Positions 15,912 to 24,524 of a DNA stretch of 64,000 nucleotides are shown here, one piece after another (position 1 is the first letter of the stretch; each line of letters starts with the position of its first letter). The translations under genes were made by a program, and so were the position numbers. Origin of the DNA: Streptomyces bikiniensis (GTDB lineage Bacteria > Actinomycetota > Actinomycetes > Streptomycetales > Streptomycetaceae); assembly GCA_000716465.1 (NCBI GenBank), contig JNWL01000006.1, forward strand, positions 186,001 to 250,000, given 5' to 3'. Below the pieces are notes generated by a model. It worked only from the letters and a program-made list of their open reading frames with translations, was not told the DNA's origin and did not search any database.

Positions 15912-17188
15912 CGCGTACCTCCGCTGCCCAGGCCGAGGAGCCCGGCCATGTCCGTCGGGCCGCCGCCCTGGCCGGGCAGCGCGAGCGCGCCGGGCAGGGG
16001 CTGCCGCTGCGGGCCCGCCGTACCGGCGCCCGCGCTGCCCGAGGGCAGGGAGCCCGGCCTGGCCGGGACGGGTACGGGGCCGCCCTTCGGGGCGTGCGCC
16101 GAGCCGCGCACGTTGATCCCGGCAGCGGCGGAGCCCGTGCAGGCCGCGCCGGTGTTGAGGGCGGGCGCGGTGCCCAGGTCGAGGCCGTTGCGGTAGCGCG
16201 TACCGCCGTAGCCGGAGGTGCAGGGCAGGGGTTTGAAGAAGGTGACGGCCATGCCGAAGTTGACCTTTCCGCCGTCGACGGCGGTGGCTCCGGCCGAGAC
16301 GGCCGCCGGGTACTTCACGAGCAGTTCCTCGATGCCGCGCTGCCGGGTGACGGCGACCTCGGAGGTGGTGAGGAGGTTGGCGAGGACGACGCTCAGGCTC
16401 GGGTCGAGGTCGCGCAGGAGGCCGCTGACCTGGCCGGCCGCGTCGGGGGTGACGGTCAGGAGGCGCCGCAGGTCGGCGTCGGAGCCCTTGAGGGCGGCGG
16501 CGAGGTCGCGGGCTCCGGTGGCGAAGCCCCGGATGGCGCGGCTCTCGTCGGCCTGGGTGCGCAGGACGACCTCGCCGTCGTCGATGAGCCGGACGGTGGA
16601 GGGCAGGGCCCGGTCGGCGGCCTGGACGAACGCGCTGCCGTTGTCGAGGAGGGCCTGGAGGTCGTCGCCGTGGCCCTCGAAGGCCTTGCCGAACTCGTCG
16701 ACGACCGTGCGCAGGGACTCCAGCGGTACGGAGGTGGTGAGGTCGTTCATGCTCGCGAGCACGTCGGTGACGGGGGCCGGCACCTGGGTGTCGGTCTGCT
16801 CGATGCGGGCGCCGTCGGCGAGGTAGGGGCCGCCGTCGCTCTCGGGGCGCAGGTCGATGTACTGCTCGCCGACGGCGGAGAGCCCGGCGACCACGGCCTT
16901 CGCGTCGGCGGGGATCCGGGGGGCCGACTTCTTGATGCGCAGCTCGGCGACGACGCCTTCGGCGGTGAGGCCGATGTCGCCGACGCGTCCCACGGAGACG
17001 CCCCGGTAGGTGACGTCGGAGTGGGTGAACAGGCCTCCCGTACGGGCGAGGTGGACCTTGACGGTGTAGTGGTCGGCGACGCCGACGTGGCGGCCGAGGT
17101 CCGCGTAGCGGATGCCGACGAAGCCGAGGACGAGGGCGGCGATGACGAGGAACGCGAGGTTCTTCAGCCGTACGGTGCGGGTGATCAC
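15908..17188 (-). CDS. mceF: MCE-domain substrate-binding protein (sixth, MceF position)
   Basis: The 426-residue protein has an N-terminal membrane anchor (LAFLVIAALVLGFVGI), an MCE domain (about 35-120, with VTYRGVSVGRVGDI and SAVGEQYIDL) and helical sequence that would form the tunnel of an MCE hexamer. The C-terminal 90 residues are Gly/Pro-rich. Six different MCE proteins are thought to form a heterohexameric lipid channel above the YrbE permeases. It is the last of six in the operon and overlaps both neighbours by 4 bases. Confidence 0.92.
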   Translation of the reverse strand: MITRTVRLKNLAFLVIAALVLGFVGIRYADLGRHVGVADHYTVKVHLARTGGLFTHSDVTYRGVSVGRVGDIGLTAEGVVAELRIKKSAPRIPADAKAVVAGLSAVGEQYIDLRPESDGGPYLADGARIEQTDTQVPAPVTDVLASMNDLTTSVPLESLRTVVDEFGKAFEGHGDDLQALLDNGSAFVQAADRALPSTVRLIDDGEVVLRTQADESRAIRGFATGARDLAAALKGSDADLRRLLTVTPDAAGQVSGLLRDLDPSLSVVLANLLTTSEVAVTRQRGIEELLVKYPAAVSAGATAVDGGKVNFGMAVTFFKPLPCTSGYGGTRYRNGLDLGTAPALNTGAACTGSAAAGINVRGSAHAPKGGPVPVPARPGSLPSGSAGAGTAGPQRQPLPGALALPGQGGGPTDMAGLLGLGSGGTR

Positions 17189-18576
17189 CGGTTCTCGCCT
17201 CCGTGCGTCGGGGTGCCGCCCGTGTGGACGGGGGGCAGCGGCAGGGTCGGTCCGGCGCTCGGGACCCGGCCTTGGTTGTGGCCCTGGCTTTGGTTTTGGC
17301 CCCGGCTTTGGTTTTGGCCCCGGCTTTGGTTTTGGCCCTGGCTTTGGTTTCGGCTTTGACGGGCGCCCGGCTCGGGTTCCGGCACGGGCTCGGGTTCCGG
17401 CTCCGGCTCCGGCTCCGGTTCCGTCGTCTCCGGGGACGACGGGGTGGGCTCGGGGCCGGGATCGGCCTCGGGGATCAGGGGCGGGATGATCTCGGTGCCG
17501 GGGGCGGCGGCGAGGTGCAGATAGGTGTTGAGGTAGTCGCCCCTGATGCCCCGCATCACCTCGTCGGTGAAGGGGTACGTCAGCAGGACCTGGAGCGACT
17601 CGGGCAGGTCGGCGCCGGCGTCCGCGAGGGCCTTCAGGGTCGGCGCGAGGGCCTTCAGGTCGGCCACCATGTCCTTCTTGCTCGCGTTCACGGTGGAGAC
17701 GGCGACGCCGGACAGGGTGTCCAGGGCGCGCAGCATGGTCAGCAGGGAGCCCCGCTGGTTCTCCAGCGTCTTCAGGCCGGGCGAGAGGCCGGTGAGGACC
17801 GTGTCGACGTCCTTCTTGCGGCCGGCGAGGGTGGCGGAGAGGCGGTTGACCCCGTCGAGGGCGCGGGTGATGTCGCCGCGGTGCGCGTCCAGGTCGGTGA
17901 CCAGGGTGTTCACCCGGTTGAGCATCGAGCGGACCTCGGGCTCGCGGCCGCCGAGCGCCGCGTTGAGTTCCCGGGTGATGGTCTTCAGCTGGTTGACGCC
18001 GCCGCCGTTGAGCAGCAGCGACAGGGCGCCGAAGACCTCCTCGACCTCGGTGTTCCGGCTGGTGCGCGCCAGCGGGATGACGCTGCCGTCGGTGAGGTCG
18101 TCCCCGCCCCGGCGCGCGGCGGTCTGCCGGACGCCGGTCTTGCCCGCGCTGCTCCCGCTCCCGTTTCCGCCCGGCGCGACGAGCTGGACGTACTTCTCGC
18201 CCAGGAGGCTGGACTGCTCCAGGCGGGCGCCGGAGTCGGCGGGCAGCCGGACGTCGCCGTTGATCTTCAGGGTGACCCGGGCGGTCCAGCTCCCGGGCAC
18301 CAGCTCGATGGCGGTGACACGCCCCACGGCGACGTCGTTGACCTTGACCGCGGACTGCGGCGCGAGGCTCAGGACGTCCTCCAGTTCGGCGGTGACCGTG
18401 TAGGGGTGGGAGCCGAGGTCGGCGCCGCCGGGCAGCGGCAGGTCCTCGATGCCGTCGAACCGGAGCGGGTCGGCCGGGACCATGCCGAGGACGACGGCGA
18501 TGCCCAGGCCGAGGGCGACCGTGCCGACGGCTCCGGCGCCGAGGAGCTTCCCGGAGGGCGAGGTGGAGCGGCTCAT
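17185..18576 (-). CDS. mceE: MCE-domain protein (fifth, MceE position) with low-complexity tail
   Basis: The 463-residue protein has a membrane anchor (GTVALGLGIAVVLGMV), an MCE domain (VKVNDVAVGRVTAIEL, SSLLGEKYVQL) and a helical segment. The C-terminal 90 residues contain an EPEPEPEP stretch, then units of QNQSRG, then proline. In mycobacteria the fifth MCE protein is usually a lipoprotein, but no lipobox cysteine is present here. The gene overlaps both neighbours by 4 bases. Confidence 0.92.
   Translation of the reverse strand: MSRSTSPSGKLLGAGAVGTVALGLGIAVVLGMVPADPLRFDGIEDLPLPGGADLGSHPYTVTAELEDVLSLAPQSAVKVNDVAVGRVTAIELVPGSWTARVTLKINGDVRLPADSGARLEQSSLLGEKYVQLVAPGGNGSGSSAGKTGVRQTAARRGGDDLTDGSVIPLARTSRNTEVEEVFGALSLLLNGGGVNQLKTITRELNAALGGREPEVRSMLNRVNTLVTDLDAHRGDITRALDGVNRLSATLAGRKKDVDTVLTGLSPGLKTLENQRGSLLTMLRALDTLSGVAVSTVNASKKDMVADLKALAPTLKALADAGADLPESLQVLLTYPFTDEVMRGIRGDYLNTYLHLAAAPGTEIIPPLIPEADPGPEPTPSSPETTEPEPEPEPEPEPVPEPEPGARQSRNQSQGQNQSRGQNQSRGQNQSQGHNQGRVPSAGPTLPLPPVHTGGTPTHGGENR
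17280..17351. repeat. Four 18-bp tandem repeats inside the fifth mce gene
   Basis: Four head-to-tail copies of GGCCCCGGCTTTGGTTTT (first, last and middle copies differ at one or two bases) encode the QNQS(R/Q)G hexapeptide units near the C-terminus on the minus strand. They are T-rich on the plus strand, unlike the surroundings. Confidence 0.9.
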
Positions 18577-19598
18577 CGCTCCCCCTTCCCGGTGCCCGCC
18601 GCGGAGCCGCCGGCCACCGGCAGCGGGAGCAGCGGGCCGCCCATGCTGATCTCGTTGAGGTTGGCGCGCCCGTCGAGGGTGCGGGTCTTCGGGTTGTACG
18701 TGTTGACGAGGTTGCCGGCGGCGAGCGGGGCGACGTCCAGGGCTTCCGCGAGGGAGGCGCGCTGGTCGACGAGGGTCTGGGTGAGGGGCACGAGCCGGTC
18801 GACGTTCTTCTTCAGTTCACCGCGGTTCTCCTGGATGAAGGTCTTGACCTGGGCGAGGGCCTTGCCCAGCTCCTTGAGGGCGCCGGTGAGGTCGTCCTTG
18901 TTGTCGGCGAAGTAGCCGACGACCTCGTCCAGGCGCTCCTGGGCGGTGCGGACGTCGCCGTCCTTCTTCTTGAGCATGGTGGTGAAGGTCTGGAGCTGGG
19001 CGAGGCTGGTGAACAGCTGCTCGCTGCTGCCGTCGAGGGTCTTGGCGGCCTTGCCGAACTCCTCGATGGAGGTGCCGATGGAGGCACCGTTGCCCTTGAG
19101 GTTCTTCGCCCCGGTGTCCAGGAGCGCGGACAGGGCTCCGGCGGAGTTGGCGCCGTCCGGGCCGAGGGCCTCGCTCAGGTCGGTGATCGACGCGTAGAGC
19201 TGGTCGATCTCGACGGGGACGCGGTTGCGGGAGGCCGGCAGTTCGGCGCCGTCCGCGAGGGCGGGGCCGCCGCTGTAGGCGGGGGCGAGCTGGACGTAGC
19301 GGTCTGCGACGACGCTCGGGGCGACGACGACGGCCCGGGCCCCGGCGGGGACGCGGACGCCCTCGTCGAGGCGGAGCCGGACGCGGACGCGGGTGCCCTG
19401 CGGTTCGACGGACTCGACCTCCCCGACCCGTACGCCGAGGACGCGCAGGTCGGAGCCGGCGTAGACGCCGACGGCCCGGTCGAAGTAGGCGGTGACGCGG
19501 GTGCCGTCGGGTTCGAGGACGCGTACGGCGACGAATCCGCAGGCGGCGAGCACCACGAGGGCGAGTCCGGCGGCGAGGGGCGTTCTGGGCTTGGTCAT
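18573..19598 (-). CDS. mceD: MCE-domain lipoprotein (fourth position)
   Basis: The 341-residue protein begins MTKPRTPLAAGLALVVLAAC, a lipoprotein signal with lipobox LAAC (Cys20), so it should be processed and lipid-anchored. An MCE domain follows (LRVLGVRVGEVESVE, APSVVADRYVQLAP), then a long helical region and a short tail. Lipidation at the fourth rather than the fifth position differs from the mycobacterial layout, so the letter assigned here is positional only. Confidence 0.92.
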   Translation of the reverse strand: MTKPRTPLAAGLALVVLAACGFVAVRVLEPDGTRVTAYFDRAVGVYAGSDLRVLGVRVGEVESVEPQGTRVRVRLRLDEGVRVPAGARAVVVAPSVVADRYVQLAPAYSGGPALADGAELPASRNRVPVEIDQLYASITDLSEALGPDGANSAGALSALLDTGAKNLKGNGASIGTSIEEFGKAAKTLDGSSEQLFTSLAQLQTFTTMLKKKDGDVRTAQERLDEVVGYFADNKDDLTGALKELGKALAQVKTFIQENRGELKKNVDRLVPLTQTLVDQRASLAEALDVAPLAAGNLVNTYNPKTRTLDGRANLNEISMGGPLLPLPVAGGSAAGTGKGER

Positions 19599-20644
19599 CG
19601 TTCACCGCTCCCCTTGGCCGTCGCCGTCTGTTTCGGCGGCAGGCATCCGGTCGTGGGCTGCGAGGCTTCGGGCAGGTAGGTCCGGGGGACCACGCCGCAC
19701 AGGTAGCTGTCGAACCAGCGGCCGTTGCCGAGGGTGTTGCCGACGAGCCGGTAGTACGGGCCGACGAGCGCGAGGGTCTTGTCGAGCTGGCCGCTGTTCT
19801 TCTCCAGGACGGCGGTGACGCGGCCGAGGGCCCTGAGGGTGGGGCCGAGCTGCCGGTCGTTGTCCCCGACGAGGCCGCCGAGCTGGGTGCCCAGCTCCCT
19901 GCTGCCCTTGAGCAGGGCGCGGATGGCGTCGCGGCGCTTCTTGAGCTCCCCGAGCAGGGAGCCGCCGTCCTCGATGAGCGTCTCGAAGCTGGACTTCCTG
20001 CCCTCCAGGGTCTTGGTGAACTTCTTGCTGTTCTCCAGGAGCCGGGCGAGTTCGGTGTCGCGCTTGGAGACGGTCCTCGACAGTTCGGAGAGGCCGGTGG
20101 CGGCGTTGCGGACGTGCGGCGGGGAGTTCTTGAAGGTGTCGGAGATGGTCTCGAAGCTCTCCGCGAGCTTCTCGGTGTCGATGGCGTCGACGGTGCCGCT
20201 GAGGTCCTGGAAGGCCTGCGTCACGTCGTACGGCGAGGTGGTGCGCGACCGGGGGATGCGGGTGCCGGGGTCCTGCGGGGCGGAGCCCAGCGGGTCGAGC
20301 GCCAGGTACTTCTCGCCGAGGAGGGTCTTGATGGCGATGGCGGCGGTCGACCGGTCGCCGACCCAGGCGTCGCCGACCTCGAACGTCACCTTGACCTTGG
20401 GTCCGTCGAGGGCGACTCCGGTGACCTTGCCGACCTTGACGCCGGCGATGCGCACCTCGTCGCCCTCGTCGAGCCCGGCGGCCTCGGTGAAGTCGGCGCT
20501 GTAGGCGGTGTCGCCGCCGACGAGGGGGAGCCGTTCCACGTTGTACGCGAGGGTGGCGAGGAGGGCGAGGAGGAGGAGTCCGGCGACGGCGACGGCGACG
20601 GGGCTGCGCTCCTTGACCGGCTTGAGCCGGGGGCGGGGGCTCAT
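19595..20644 (-). CDS. mceC: MCE-domain protein (third, MceC position)
   Basis: The 349-residue protein has a membrane anchor (VAVAVAGLLLLALLATLAY), an MCE domain (EVRIAGVKVGKVTGVAL, KTLLGEKYLAL) and helices rich in Leu/Lys. It ends in a Cys-containing strand region (SYLCGVVPRTYLP, TTGCLPP) that may form a disulfide. ATG overlaps the preceding stop (ATGA). Confidence 0.92.
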   Translation of the reverse strand: MSPRPRLKPVKERSPVAVAVAGLLLLALLATLAYNVERLPLVGGDTAYSADFTEAAGLDEGDEVRIAGVKVGKVTGVALDGPKVKVTFEVGDAWVGDRSTAAIAIKTLLGEKYLALDPLGSAPQDPGTRIPRSRTTSPYDVTQAFQDLSGTVDAIDTEKLAESFETISDTFKNSPPHVRNAATGLSELSRTVSKRDTELARLLENSKKFTKTLEGRKSSFETLIEDGGSLLGELKKRRDAIRALLKGSRELGTQLGGLVGDNDRQLGPTLRALGRVTAVLEKNSGQLDKTLALVGPYYRLVGNTLGNGRWFDSYLCGVVPRTYLPEASQPTTGCLPPKQTATAKGSGER

Positions 20645-21696
20645 CCGCGGCACCTCGATTCGGTCACGGCGACGCCGGTCGGGGGCTTGGAGCCGTCGGA
20701 GGTTCCCACGCCGCTCACGCGCGCCTCGCAGAGGTAGAGGTTGAACCACGACCCGTACGAGGAGAGGCGGGCCAGGGCGGTCATCTTGGCGGGGGTGTTG
20801 GCGAGGAAGGACTCGATGCGGGGGGTCCGGTCGGCGAGGTTCCCGGAGAGCCGGCCCAGTTCGCGGATGTCCTGCTTGAGGGGGGCGCGGCCTTCCTGGA
20901 ACAGTCCGGCGGTCGTGGTGGTGAGGTCGCCGATGGCCTGGACGGCCTCGCCGAGGGGCTTGCGGTCGGCGTTGAAGCCGGTGACGAGCTTCTGGAGGGT
21001 GACGACGAGGTCGTCGAAGCCGGCCTCGCGGTCGTTGAGGGTGGTCAGGACGGTGTTGAGGTGGGTGACGACCTGGCCGACGACCTCGTCCTTGGCGGCG
21101 ACGGTCTTGGTGAGGGAGCCGATGTGCCGCAGGAGGCTGTCGACGGTTCCGCTCTCGCCCTGGAGGACCTGGACGAGGGAGCCGGCGAGGTCGTTGACGT
21201 CGGCGGGCGAGAGTCCTTCGAAGAGCGGTTTGAAGCCGTTGAAGAGCAGGGTGAGGTCGAGCGCGGGCGTGGTGCGTTCCAGGGGGATGGTGTCCCCCGA
21301 CTGGAGCGTGCCGGACAGGTCGCCGGTGCCCCGGTCGAGGGAGACGTACCGCTGGCCGACCATGTTGAGGTACTTCACGGCGGCGGTGGCGGAGCGGGGC
21401 AGGGTGCGGTCCTCGCGGACCGTGAAGGTGACCTGGGCGGTGCGGCGTTCGACGACGCGCACGTCGGTCACCTCGCCGACCTTCACCCCGGCGATGCGGA
21501 CGGAGTCGCCCTCGGTGAGGCCGGTGACGTCGGTGAACAGCGCCTTGTACGAGGCGGTGTCGGAGCCGACGCCGGTGTTGGCGATGCTGAGGCCGAGGAC
21601 GGTGGTGGCAAACGCCGTGACCAGGACGAACACCAGGGACTTCAGGACCGTGCCGGTCAGGCCGCGCCGTCGCGTGTGGGCGGGGGGCTTCGTCAT
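20641..21696 (-). CDS. mceB: MCE-domain protein (second, MceB position)
   Basis: The 351-residue protein has an anchor helix (SLVFVLVTAFATTVLGLSIA), an MCE domain (SVRIAGVKVGEVTDVRV, NMVGQRYVSL) and long amphipathic helices. The C-terminus carries two cysteines (LYLCEARVSG, ESRCRG), like its downstream neighbour. The start overlaps the preceding stop by 4 bases. Confidence 0.92.
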   Translation of the reverse strand: MTKPPAHTRRRGLTGTVLKSLVFVLVTAFATTVLGLSIANTGVGSDTASYKALFTDVTGLTEGDSVRIAGVKVGEVTDVRVVERRTAQVTFTVREDRTLPRSATAAVKYLNMVGQRYVSLDRGTGDLSGTLQSGDTIPLERTTPALDLTLLFNGFKPLFEGLSPADVNDLAGSLVQVLQGESGTVDSLLRHIGSLTKTVAAKDEVVGQVVTHLNTVLTTLNDREAGFDDLVVTLQKLVTGFNADRKPLGEAVQAIGDLTTTTAGLFQEGRAPLKQDIRELGRLSGNLADRTPRIESFLANTPAKMTALARLSSYGSWFNLYLCEARVSGVGTSDGSKPPTGVAVTESRCRG

Positions 21697-22946
21697 CGGA
21701 GGGTCACCTCCGCTCCGCGGAAGGCGGGTCCGGCGAGGAGGCTGCTCCAGTCCGGCAGGTCGCCGGGCCGCTTCTTCGCGGCGGGGGCGAGGAGTTCGTT
21801 GACGAGGTCGTTCTCCTGCGGGGAGTTGGCGGGCCCGAGGTCCTGGTCGGCGGCGGCGGAGGCCCGGGCGGCGGGTGCGGCCGGGGCGCCGAGGTAGGGC
21901 ACGGGGTGGCAGCGCGGGCCGCCGCCGGAGCCGTAGGCGGGGGTGTCGCGGCCGGGGACGTAGGCGCCGCGCGGGGCCACGGCGGTGACGTTCACGTGGA
22001 GTCCCGGCCGGTTCGTGCCCTTGCCGAGCGCCTTGTCCATGGCGGGCACGAACTGGGCGAGGGTGCGCAGGGTGCACGGGAAGGACGGGGAGTACGCGGC
22101 GAGCCGTTCCAGGGTGGGCCGGCTCGTGGCGCTGAGCCGGATGACGTTGTCCTTGTTCTGGCGCAGGAAGGCGGTCAGGTCCTGGGACGTCCGGGTGGTG
22201 GCGCCGAGGGTGCCGGCCAGTTCGGCCTCCTTCCCGGCGAGGGTGCCGCTGGTGGTGGTGAAGTCGGTGAGCGCGGTGAGGACGTCCGGGGCGGCGTCCG
22301 CGTAGAGGTGGCTGACCTTCACGAGTTCTTTCAGGTCCCTGTTGAGGGTGGGCAGGTGGGGGTTGAACTCGCGCAGGTGGGCGTCGAGTTGCGTGAGGGT
22401 GTCGCCGAGCTTGTCGCCGCGTCCCTCCAGTGCCCTGGAGACGGCGGAGAGGGTCGCCGAGAGCTTCTGCGGCTGGACGGCGGTGAGCAGGGGCAGGACG
22501 TTGTCGAGGACCTGCTGGAGTTCGACGGCGTTGTCGGAGCGGTCCTCGGGGATGACGGCGCCGGGTCCCAGCGGCTTCGCCGAGGGGTTGCCGGGCGGTA
22601 CGAGGGCGACGAACCGTTCGCCGAAGAGGGTGGTGGGGAGCATCTGGGCGCGTACGTCGGAGGGGACGTGGTCCAGGGTGCCGGGCCGCATGGCGAGGGT
22701 GAGCCGGGCGCCGGTGCCGGTGGACTCGATGGCGCGGACCTCGCCGACGACGACGCCGCGCAGCTTGACCTCGGCGCCGAGGTGCATCTCGTTGCCGACG
22801 CTGCCGGTCTCGACGACGACCGGGTCGGAGTCGGTGAAGCGCTTCTCGTAGACGGCGACCGCCAGCCAGGCGAGCAGGGCGGGCACCAGGAGGAAGACGA
22901 CGCCGGCGAACCGGCGGCTCAGGGTCCGGGCTCGTGGATCGCTCAT
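21693..22946 (-). CDS. mceA: MCE-domain protein (first, MceA position)
   Basis: The 417-residue protein has an anchor (GVVFLLVPALLAWLAVAVY), an MCE domain (EVKLRGVVVGEVRAIE, TTLFGERFVAL), a helical section and a Pro/Ala-rich C-terminus with two Cys (PSFPCTLR, GPRCHP). It follows the second YrbE gene by only 1 base between stop and start. First of six tandem MCE genes. Confidence 0.92.
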   Translation of the reverse strand: MSDPRARTLSRRFAGVVFLLVPALLAWLAVAVYEKRFTDSDPVVVETGSVGNEMHLGAEVKLRGVVVGEVRAIESTGTGARLTLAMRPGTLDHVPSDVRAQMLPTTLFGERFVALVPPGNPSAKPLGPGAVIPEDRSDNAVELQQVLDNVLPLLTAVQPQKLSATLSAVSRALEGRGDKLGDTLTQLDAHLREFNPHLPTLNRDLKELVKVSHLYADAAPDVLTALTDFTTTSGTLAGKEAELAGTLGATTRTSQDLTAFLRQNKDNVIRLSATSRPTLERLAAYSPSFPCTLRTLAQFVPAMDKALGKGTNRPGLHVNVTAVAPRGAYVPGRDTPAYGSGGGPRCHPVPYLGAPAAPAARASAAADQDLGPANSPQENDLVNELLAPAAKKRPGDLPDWSSLLAGPAFRGAEVTLR

Positions 22947-22947
22947 C

Positions 22948-23754
22948 TCACCCCGCCACCTTCACGGTCGTGGTCGCGCCCCAGAGGGCCAGCGACAGGA
23001 AGAAGTCGGTGACGCTGATCAGCACGATGGCGTTGCGCACGGAGCGGCCGACGGCGATGCCGACGCCGGCGGGGCCGCCGGAGGCGCGGAAGCCGTAGTA
23101 GCAGTGGGCGATGATCACCATCACGCTGAAGATCAGCACCTTGAGCACCGACAGGAGGACGTCCGTCGGTGACAGGAAGAGGTTGAAGTAGTGGTCGTAG
23201 GTCCCCGCCGACTGTCCGTTGAAGAGGACGGTGACGTAGCGGGAGGCCAGGTAGGAGGAGAGCAGGCCGATCGCGTAGAGCGGGACGATGGCGACGACGC
23301 CGGCGATGATGCGGGTGGTGACCAGGTACGGCATGGAGCGGATGCCCATGCCTTCGAGGGCGTCGACCTCCTCGTTGATGCGCATGGCGCCGAGTTGGGC
23401 GGTGAAGCCGGCGCCGACGGTCGCGGAGAGGGCGAGTCCGGCGACGAGGGGGGCGATCTCCCGGGTGTTGAAGTAGGCGGAGACGAAGCCGGTGAAGGCG
23501 GCGGTGCCGATCTGTTCGAGGGCCGCGTGGCCCTGGAGGCCGACGACGGTACCGGTGAAGAGGGTCATCGCGACCATCACGCCGATGGTGCCGCCGATGA
23601 CGCCGAGGCCGCCGGAGCCGAAGGCGACCTCGGCGAGGAGCCGCTGCACCTCCTTGAGGTAGCGGCGCAGGGTCCGCGGGATCCAGAGCAGCGCCTTGGC
23701 GTAGAACAGGAGCTGGTCGCCGGAGCGGTCGAGCCAGACGAACGGGGAGGCCAT
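22948..23754 (-). CDS. yrbEB: YrbE/MlaE-type ABC permease (second)
   Basis: The 268-residue protein has a cytoplasmic N-terminal helix, about five membrane helices and the MlaE-family motif around QLGAMRINEEVDALEGMGI (about residues 122-140), which contacts the ATPase. It pairs with the preceding YrbE as the permease core of the MCE transporter. It lies 5 bases after the first permease gene. Confidence 0.94.
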   Translation of the reverse strand: MASPFVWLDRSGDQLLFYAKALLWIPRTLRRYLKEVQRLLAEVAFGSGGLGVIGGTIGVMVAMTLFTGTVVGLQGHAALEQIGTAAFTGFVSAYFNTREIAPLVAGLALSATVGAGFTAQLGAMRINEEVDALEGMGIRSMPYLVTTRIIAGVVAIVPLYAIGLLSSYLASRYVTVLFNGQSAGTYDHYFNLFLSPTDVLLSVLKVLIFSVMVIIAHCYYGFRASGGPAGVGIAVGRSVRNAIVLISVTDFFLSLALWGATTTVKVAG

Positions 23755-23759
23755 CGGCC

Positions 23760-24524
23760 TCAGCCTCCCTTCGGCGGGACGATCTGCAGGTAGAGGCCCG
23801 TCAGCACCATGTTCACGAAGAACAGCAGCAGGAAGGTGATGACGACGGACTGGTTGACGGCGTCGCCGACGCCCTTGGGGCCGCCGCGGGGGTTGAGTCC
23901 CCGGTAGGCGGCGACGATGCCCGCGATGAACCCGAAGATCAGGGCCTTGAGTTCGCTGATGTAGAGGTCGGGCAGCTGGGCGAGGGCGGAGAAGCTGGAG
24001 AGGTAGGCGCCGGGGGTGCCGCCCTGGAGGACGATGTTGAAGAAGTAGCCGCCCAGGGTGCCGACGACGGAGACCATGCCGTTGAGGAGCACGGCGACCG
24101 CCATGGTGGCGAGGACGCGCGGGACGACCAGGCGCTGCACGGGTGAGACGCCCATGACCTCCATGGCGTCGAGCTCCTCGCGGATCTTGCGGGAGCCGAG
24201 GTCGGCGCAGATGGCGGAGCCGCCGGCGCCGGCGATCAGGAGGGCGACGATGAGCGGGCTGGCCTGCTGGATGACGGCGAGGACGCTGGCGCCGCCGGTG
24301 AAGGACTGGGCGCCGAGCTGCTGGGTGAGCGAGCCGACCTGGAGGGCGATCACGGCACCGAACGGGATCGAGACGAGCGCGGCGGGCAGGATGGTGACGC
24401 TCGCGACGAACCAGAACTGCTCGATGAACTCCCGGAACTGGAAGGGTCGCCGGAAGACGGCCCGGCTCACCTCGGCGGCGAGGGCGAAGAGGCGGCCGGT
24501 CTGCCGCAGCGCGCCGGTGATCAC
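23760..24524 (-). CDS. yrbEA: YrbE/MlaE-type ABC permease (first)
   Basis: The 254-residue protein has the permease fold and the coupling motif DLGSRKIREELDAMEVMGV. The GTG start at 24524 overlaps the ATPase stop (GTGA), which rules out the much longer in-frame alternative that would run into the ATPase gene in another frame. Confidence 0.94.
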   Translation of the reverse strand: MITGALRQTGRLFALAAEVSRAVFRRPFQFREFIEQFWFVASVTILPAALVSIPFGAVIALQVGSLTQQLGAQSFTGGASVLAVIQQASPLIVALLIAGAGGSAICADLGSRKIREELDAMEVMGVSPVQRLVVPRVLATMAVAVLLNGMVSVVGTLGGYFFNIVLQGGTPGAYLSSFSALAQLPDLYISELKALIFGFIAGIVAAYRGLNPRGGPKGVGDAVNQSVVITFLLLFFVNMVLTGLYLQIVPPKGG

